In this document: positions 26,091 through 64,000 of the stretch, piece by piece
Layout of the letters: every line of letters starts with the position of its first letter
How positions within the stretch are numbered: position 1 is the first letter of the stretch
From: Cololabis saira
Taxonomy: Eukaryota > Chordata > Actinopteri > Beloniformes > Belonidae
Reading direction: 5' to 3'
Assembly (NCBI RefSeq): GCF_033807715.1
Contig: NC_084591.1
Location: 26,997,090 to 27,061,089, forward strand
DNA: 64,000 nt
The notes under the pieces: generated by a model
Databases searched by the model: none
Told to the model about the DNA's origin: nothing
What the model saw: only the letters and a program-made list of their open reading frames with translations
Made by a program: the position numbers and the translations under genes

Positions 26091-29000
26091 GCTGCAAGAA
26101 AGTCGACTGGAGACATATGCTCCCTTTTCCTTGACACGACTTACCCAACCATTACACTCTCCAAATGCTGATTAGAAGCGCCTTCCTTAAGTCTGCATTA
26201 GTTGCTGAAGGCAGAATTACTCATGCACAGACAGCACTCATTTTCTCCCCGAGGAACTGAATCCGCGACCAAATGCTCCGCTTTGAAATTTTAGGTTACT
26301 GTTCCCAAAGCGCACCACATTTATGAAGTCAAACGTTTATTTATAGCATTAAACAACTAGAAAAAAAACTGCTAAATACATCAATATAAATGCAAATGCA
26401 TATATAGCTGAGCTGTTAAAGTGTGTAAACATGATTGAAGGCATCCTATGCTGAGAAAGCCTCTATGTCTTTGCAGACACAATGTTCAGCAGGGTTCATG
26501 TTAAAATTGCCCCCGTTTTTTATTCCTTTCCCACTCCTAGCAGCATCCCAAGAACCTGCAGAAATTCTTAATCTGTAGGTGGCGACTGCTAATTGCAGCT
26601 GAGTGCAAAGTTCCACATCCTCTCACCTCTCAGTCGGCAACAAATCAGAAAATTGAAGATTACACCCACCTAAGAGCTTTGATTTATCAAGAAATACTTT
26701 GATAGGTCAAAGCGCTTGCTCTCTTGAATTTGTTTCATGAAGGCCCTTTTTTTTTCCTCAGCGCTGTGGTGTTATGTAATGTTACTCCACATGCCCACAG
26801 AAAACATGTGCACTGAAAATTCATCAAAGCTCCTACTGAAAGATTGCTATCAATTTGAAGCCACAATCCATCACTGCAGTTTTAGCCAAATCCACTCTCT
26901 GCAGTGAAACGTTCTTCTCAGGCAATAAGTCTGGGAACTGGAAATGAGCCTCCAGGCAATTGTGAATCAAGGCTTGCAGCTGGAGCACAAAGCTCATATC
27001 GGTTAATCGTTGTGTTGTTTTAAGTGGCTCAAGCTTGAGGCGTGTCGCTCCGGAAACATGAGCCTTCCCACAGTCACTAGTGTCTTTACTGTCTCTGACC
27101 TGAGGAGATACTGGACTTTTCAAAATGTGCCCACTTTAAAAAAGTAAATAAATAAATAAAAGATGGGAAATGACCTCATGCAACATCACTTGCAGGTCAA
27201 CAAGAGACTCAGCGCTCTTCCCTGCTCTGTTACTCTTCTTTGAACTCCCCAAGTGCCTCACAAATGACCATCAAAACCTGGTCTTTATCACGTTGACCCA
27301 TGATGTGCAATTCGCCGTGGCTGCCATACGGGAGATAGCTGTGACAAGGGCTGATTACATCACGGGGTCGGGCCGGGTAGCAAGTAAGGTAGTTTACTTG
27401 AGGGTAGCAGTAGTTATCTACTGAGATGAAACACCAATATAAAGCACACAAAATCAACAAAGCTCTAATGAATTTTGATAAAGAAATCATGAGGCGGCCT
27501 CATCATCCTTCTTCTTCTTCTTCAGCAGATAACTGGGAGCTGCGGGGCATAAAATAGAGAAGAAAAAAAATCACACCAAAGAAAGCAGCCAGTGAACATT
27601 AGAAAGCCTCATGCTTACTTAATGAATAATTGACCAAATCCATTCCCCTCACTCAAACACAGCCAGCTTCTGAAGGCAAAGACTGCAGCCTTGTAACATG
27701 TAAAACATTCAACCTCTGATTCTGTGTGAATCAGAGACAAAGGAGGGAAGGATTTTGGTACACCAGTTCCCCTGGGGTCACTTGTATGTTTTGTAAGACA
27801 GACATTATTAATTAAGCCTTCTAGAAAGTGTGCTACGACATGAAAGGATGGTAGACCTAACAGGATTTGGCAACCATTTCAGTTTGTGGTCAGCTCATGC
27901 CACGGTGTGAGTAGTGTCCAAAAATCTTAAAAATAGACCTTCAGCAAAAGCCGAAGAAATAATTAGAAAAGAAATAGAAACAGGTCTCTTGAAGAATGAC
28001 AGGATAATTAAAGTGGATGACTAAGCATCCAGCGCTGTGGAACACCAGCGAGCCTTCAGAGTGGTCGTTCATGGAAACCCCTTCTTCCAGAGGAACGTGG
28101 ATCTGGAAACATCACAGCGGCTGTCAGGAGCAGCAATCTGCAGTGCTCTTTATTGTAGTGTTCCTGTGCATATGAGGCCCTAAGGACATTTTATCTTATC
28201 AAAACCTGAAGGCAAAAAGTAGTTAAAGGGGCTTGATAAATATAGAGACATTTCCCTTATGTATTGGGTACAGGAGCTAATTAGATTTGATCTGTGATCC
28301 CCTTAAGGCACCTACCACCTAACGTAAGCTCTACTGTGGAAACCATAACCGTTTATTAATAGGTTCATTCATTATGGATGAATGTGTACGGCCAGATTAA
28401 GAATTTACCTTCACCAATAATGTTGCACAGGATCTATTTTTCAGGCTTTGAAAATGTCAGAAAAACACAAACACACACTCTCATCACCAAGCGTCTCGTT
28501 AACCTTTTAACTGACATTTTAGTTTTTTTGCAGGCATTTCTTCATCGGACAGTTCGACAAGTTTGAACAACAGCAGGTTTGTTGAAAGAGAAGGGAAAAA
28601 CCTTTTCATGATTAATGCATGGCCTGTTGTTTCAACAGAAACTGCACTTGAGGAGTACATCTTGCATGAGGAAAGCTTTTAACAAATCTACACACTGATC
28701 AGTGAAGTCTGGAGGTTGATTCTGATGATTAACGCATGAACAAATCAGATATACATCAGAAAACTATCTTTTTTCTTTCCTCAAACAACCTCAAATTAAA
28801 AAGCTTCTCCACCTATCAAAAGACAATAATAATAGCCATTATGAAATAAAATAAAAGAAAGTAAGCACATCTCAAGATTCTCAATCATCTTTGTGGAAAG
28901 GAAGTGTTGATGATCTCTTTGAAACACAGTTGAGACAGCAAGGCATAGCCCTACATGCATAATAAAGTTCTTTAGCTCTTATTCTGACTTGATTATCCCA

Positions 29001-29960
29001 CGAAGACCAAGCCATTAGGTAGGTTTCCATTACACAAACAGTTCAAAGCAACAAATTTAGGATGTAAATCCAATAATGTGCTATTCATGGGGCCAATGGG
29101 ATTATGACACCATCGAGGGAGAATTTAAAAAAATACTTAAAGCATCCAGAGGAGAGCAGATTGATTATTCCTGCAGCTCGTCTTGCAGCATCTTGTAAAT
29201 GACTCCCAAATGGGAGTACAGGTAAAAACCACCGGTCCTAAACCACAAGTTCGAGATGCATCTTCATTCACCGGCGCTATTGAGACCTCCACCTATCTTT
29301 ACATGTCATTATCGTTGATTAAACAGTAGGTGAACTCAAAAACGTAGGCTACTTTCCCAAACTTTACTTTTTTGCTTTTTTTTTTTTTTTTTGCTTTTTT
29401 TTCTGCCCGAGAACCTTGTTAAATATCTCTTAATAAAAGCCTAAATGGACTGTGTGCAAAGTTGGCTGGAATTCATCATCACTACTGCCTAGTTAATAGG
29501 CTTAATGCAGTCAGTTTATCGCCAGGACCAATATACCGCTAATGTACAGGGGAACGTGGATATATAGTTGTACCTGGTCTACATTTAGCTGGGGAAAATT
29601 GTTACCGCAAAGTTAAACAGCACCTATTGTCACGTCATTTTGATTAAAATGCCCTAAGTGTGTCACAAGTATACCTTTGGTCGCACAGTTGCTGCTGAAT
29701 TCCGCACAATTGAGTTTTATGCTGCTGTTGTTTTCCACTTGCAGGAATCCTCCAAACGCGTTCATTTTAACGTCAATCACGTTGCAGAGTATCCAGCGCC
29801 CCCTTCTGTCGAGTCAGAGAACTACAGGGATGTAAACGCTTCTGCAGCTTAACCAAAAAAAAAAATCTGGATTTATCACTTTACTGGGTACATTTTAAAA
29901 CACTAATGGATTAACCACAATGGAAAATTTTACAGTTGGATAAATACATCCTCTCCCATG
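26091..29960. other. Intergenic gap between mtss2 and the cadherin gene
   Basis: Under 4 kb of AT-rich DNA with an AAAT run near 27,146 and a poly(T) stretch near 29,379. A 96-residue minus-strand frame (26,833-27,123) and an 86-residue one (27,230-27,490) have no recognised domain. They could be upstream untranslated exons or nothing. Confidence 0.5.
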
Positions 29961-29964
29961 TTAA

Positions 29965-29970
29965 TTTATT
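29965..29970 (-). promoter_or_regulatory. mtss2: Candidate poly(A) signal of mtss2
   Basis: On the minus strand this reads AATAAA, about 900 nt after the stop codon. It is the first canonical hexamer met after the stop. Weaker ATTAAA forms occur earlier, at 30,224-30,229 and 30,183-30,188, so the true cleavage site may be nearer. Confidence 0.35.
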
Positions 29971-30867
29971 TTAATTAGATTTCATTTTTTTTAAAGTTAA
30001 AGAACTGGAAGAAAGAAACAACTTGAAAAATAGTCAAAGCCATTTCGCATTTTAGCAATATATAGGAATGAATTCATGTTTATACACAGTAATAGCTGCT
30101 TTACATGTCTCCAACCTTAAACAAATGTAATTTAAAATTTGATGCAGTCCCAATTTTCTATTTCAATAGCAGGATTAATGGATTTAATGACACAAATCAG
30201 GTCATTTTACAGTAAAAAGCCAGTTTAATTGCAGAATATATTGACAGTACAGTACAGCAATATAAACACTGCCATATTGCTTCTATTTTTACATGAAATT
30301 ACACAGCTGCTGTCCAGCTTAAGAAACAAAACGGTAACACAGTACTTTGAACAGTAACGAGGGAAAAACATACAGACAGGCTGGCACACCAGTGCACCCT
30401 TCATTTTCTCTTAGAAGTGGCTGTTAATTGAGAAATGCACAATATCATAATTATCATAAGAGCAAGAACAGGGACACAGAGCATTTGACTCCCAGTGGAG
30501 AGACGTGATGATCACTGGGTCCACAGGGACAAACTGGGCTGAAATAACCGGTCACACAGGGAGCTGAGCTGCACAGCCACAAAGCCAACAGAACAAAAGA
30601 AAGCAGAACAAAATCAAATGAAAACAAAACAAAAGAATGAAAAAAAAGAACATATTGATTACTTTTGTACATATGCAAGAAATACATGACTTTAAATGAC
30701 TTTTTCAGTCATTTATAACCAGACTGGCCTTCATTGACGACTTTACATCTCTTTGTTACTTGTGCCTTAGCTCATGTTTCAAGTGAGTGCTCTTGCATTT
30801 CAGGAACCTTCAGTTTGTAAATTGGAACCATTTAAGCTGCTTCCTCACAGCCTGTCCTGTCCTTCAA
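29971..30867 (-). other. mtss2: Probable mtss2 3' UTR
   Basis: The stretch from the stop codon to the candidate poly(A) signal. It is AT-rich with a CAGTACAGTACAGC repeat near 30,246 and no coding frame on the sense strand. Confidence 0.45.
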
Positions 30868-63234
<32,367 letters not shown>

Positions 63235-63720
63235 GGTGTCCAAAACGCAACAACAACAAAGCTCGCGGAAAGAATAAAAAAAAACCAGACCCGTATATCC
63301 CGAGGACTTGTTCAAAGATTAGACATGAGGACCTTTGTTGTGTTCATCCCCCCCCTCTCTACAGTGAGGAAGGATGCGGAGCGGCTCAGCCTCCTCGCAG
63401 CGCAGCGGAGCGGAGCGCACGGACAAAAAGACGCGTCCTGCCGGAGGATCCACCGCTCGGCTCTCCGGGTGGATCGGCCGCGGGGACGCAGCGGGCCAGG
63501 GGCGCACAAGGTTGGACCACGGCCGGGAAACGTGGAGGCCACATGCACAGCGGCTCCTCGCGAGGATCCCGTGAACGTAAATACAGGAGAGACCCCCTGA
63601 TTCTGCTGAGCAGAGGGGCAAACGGGAGGAGGGAACGCAAGCGGAGGTTGGACGCGGAGGACGCGCTCCGTTGTTATTAGCGCAGCAGATGTCTCGGAGC
63701 AGGAGGATCCCGTAATACGA

Positions 63721-64000
63721 TCTATGGGAATGGAAAAGGGGCCGGTCTAGTTTTTTCTTTTTTCTTTTCCTTTTTTTTCTTTCTAAGGCAAAGAGGAGGG
63801 GACAATGGGAAACACCCCCTTCTCCAGCCTTCCTTTCACCATCACGCGAACAAAAGTGAAACCTTTTTTCTTTTGCTGAACGACGGAGGCAGAATTTACT
63901 TGTTTTTTTTGTGTATTCACATGAGCGTTAGTTATTGGTAATTTGCCCCTTTTTCAGAAAATAGTGGAATATGGGCCATTATCACATTGTTTGTGTTAGT
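63721..64000. other. Upstream flank of mtss2
   Basis: AT-rich with a pyrimidine run (TTTTCTTTT) near 63,755. No gene is seen. Confidence 0.5.

Overview
The window looks like nuclear DNA of a teleost fish. It has long AT-rich introns, many CA/GT and tetranucleotide microsatellites, hAT-type MITEs with intact 8-bp target duplications, a Tc1-like relic and decayed LINE fragments. Nothing bacterial, organellar or viral was seen. Two protein-coding genes can be supported, both on the minus strand.

Region 1 (1-24,590) has no recognisable exon. It is probably the first intron of a cadherin-superfamily gene. It carries a decayed non-LTR retrotransposon reverse transcriptase (about 3.7-4.6 kb), a 738-bp hAT MITE (9.28-10.01 kb), a 1.07-kb fold-back element between TTAA sites (11.22-12.29 kb) and several microsatellites. 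Region 2 (24,591-26,090) is the first coding exon of that cadherin gene: signal peptide, two to three extracellular cadherin repeats, a splice donor, and a GC-rich upstream stretch. Region 3 (26.1-30 kb) is a short intergenic gap.

Region 4 (about 30-63.7 kb) holds the whole coding region of mtss2 (mtss1l), which encodes an I-BAR (IMD) and WH2 actin/membrane regulator. I reconstructed 14 constitutive coding exons with consistent phases and GT/AG borders, giving 726 residues. One in-phase 52-codon cassette exon (33,399-33,554) would raise this to 778. The start codon lies in a CpG-rich stretch at 63.2 kb. Exons 1-8 encode the I-BAR domain, exons 9-13 the Ser/Pro-rich linker, and exon 14 the Pro-rich tail and the C-terminal WH2 motif. 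Intron 3 is 19.3 kb and is loaded with mobile DNA.

The most interesting non-coding content is a group of four hAT-like MITEs inside mtss2. Their ends are related (TAGGGnTGGGC) and all four have exact 8-bp duplications. Two are near-identical and lie in opposite orientations on either side of exons 4-13. One carries a 250-bp pure pyrimidine microsatellite. A CA repeat also starts just inside the intron after exon 9. I found no convincing new gene system; the novelty is in transposon structure and its possible effects on mtss2 RNA processing.
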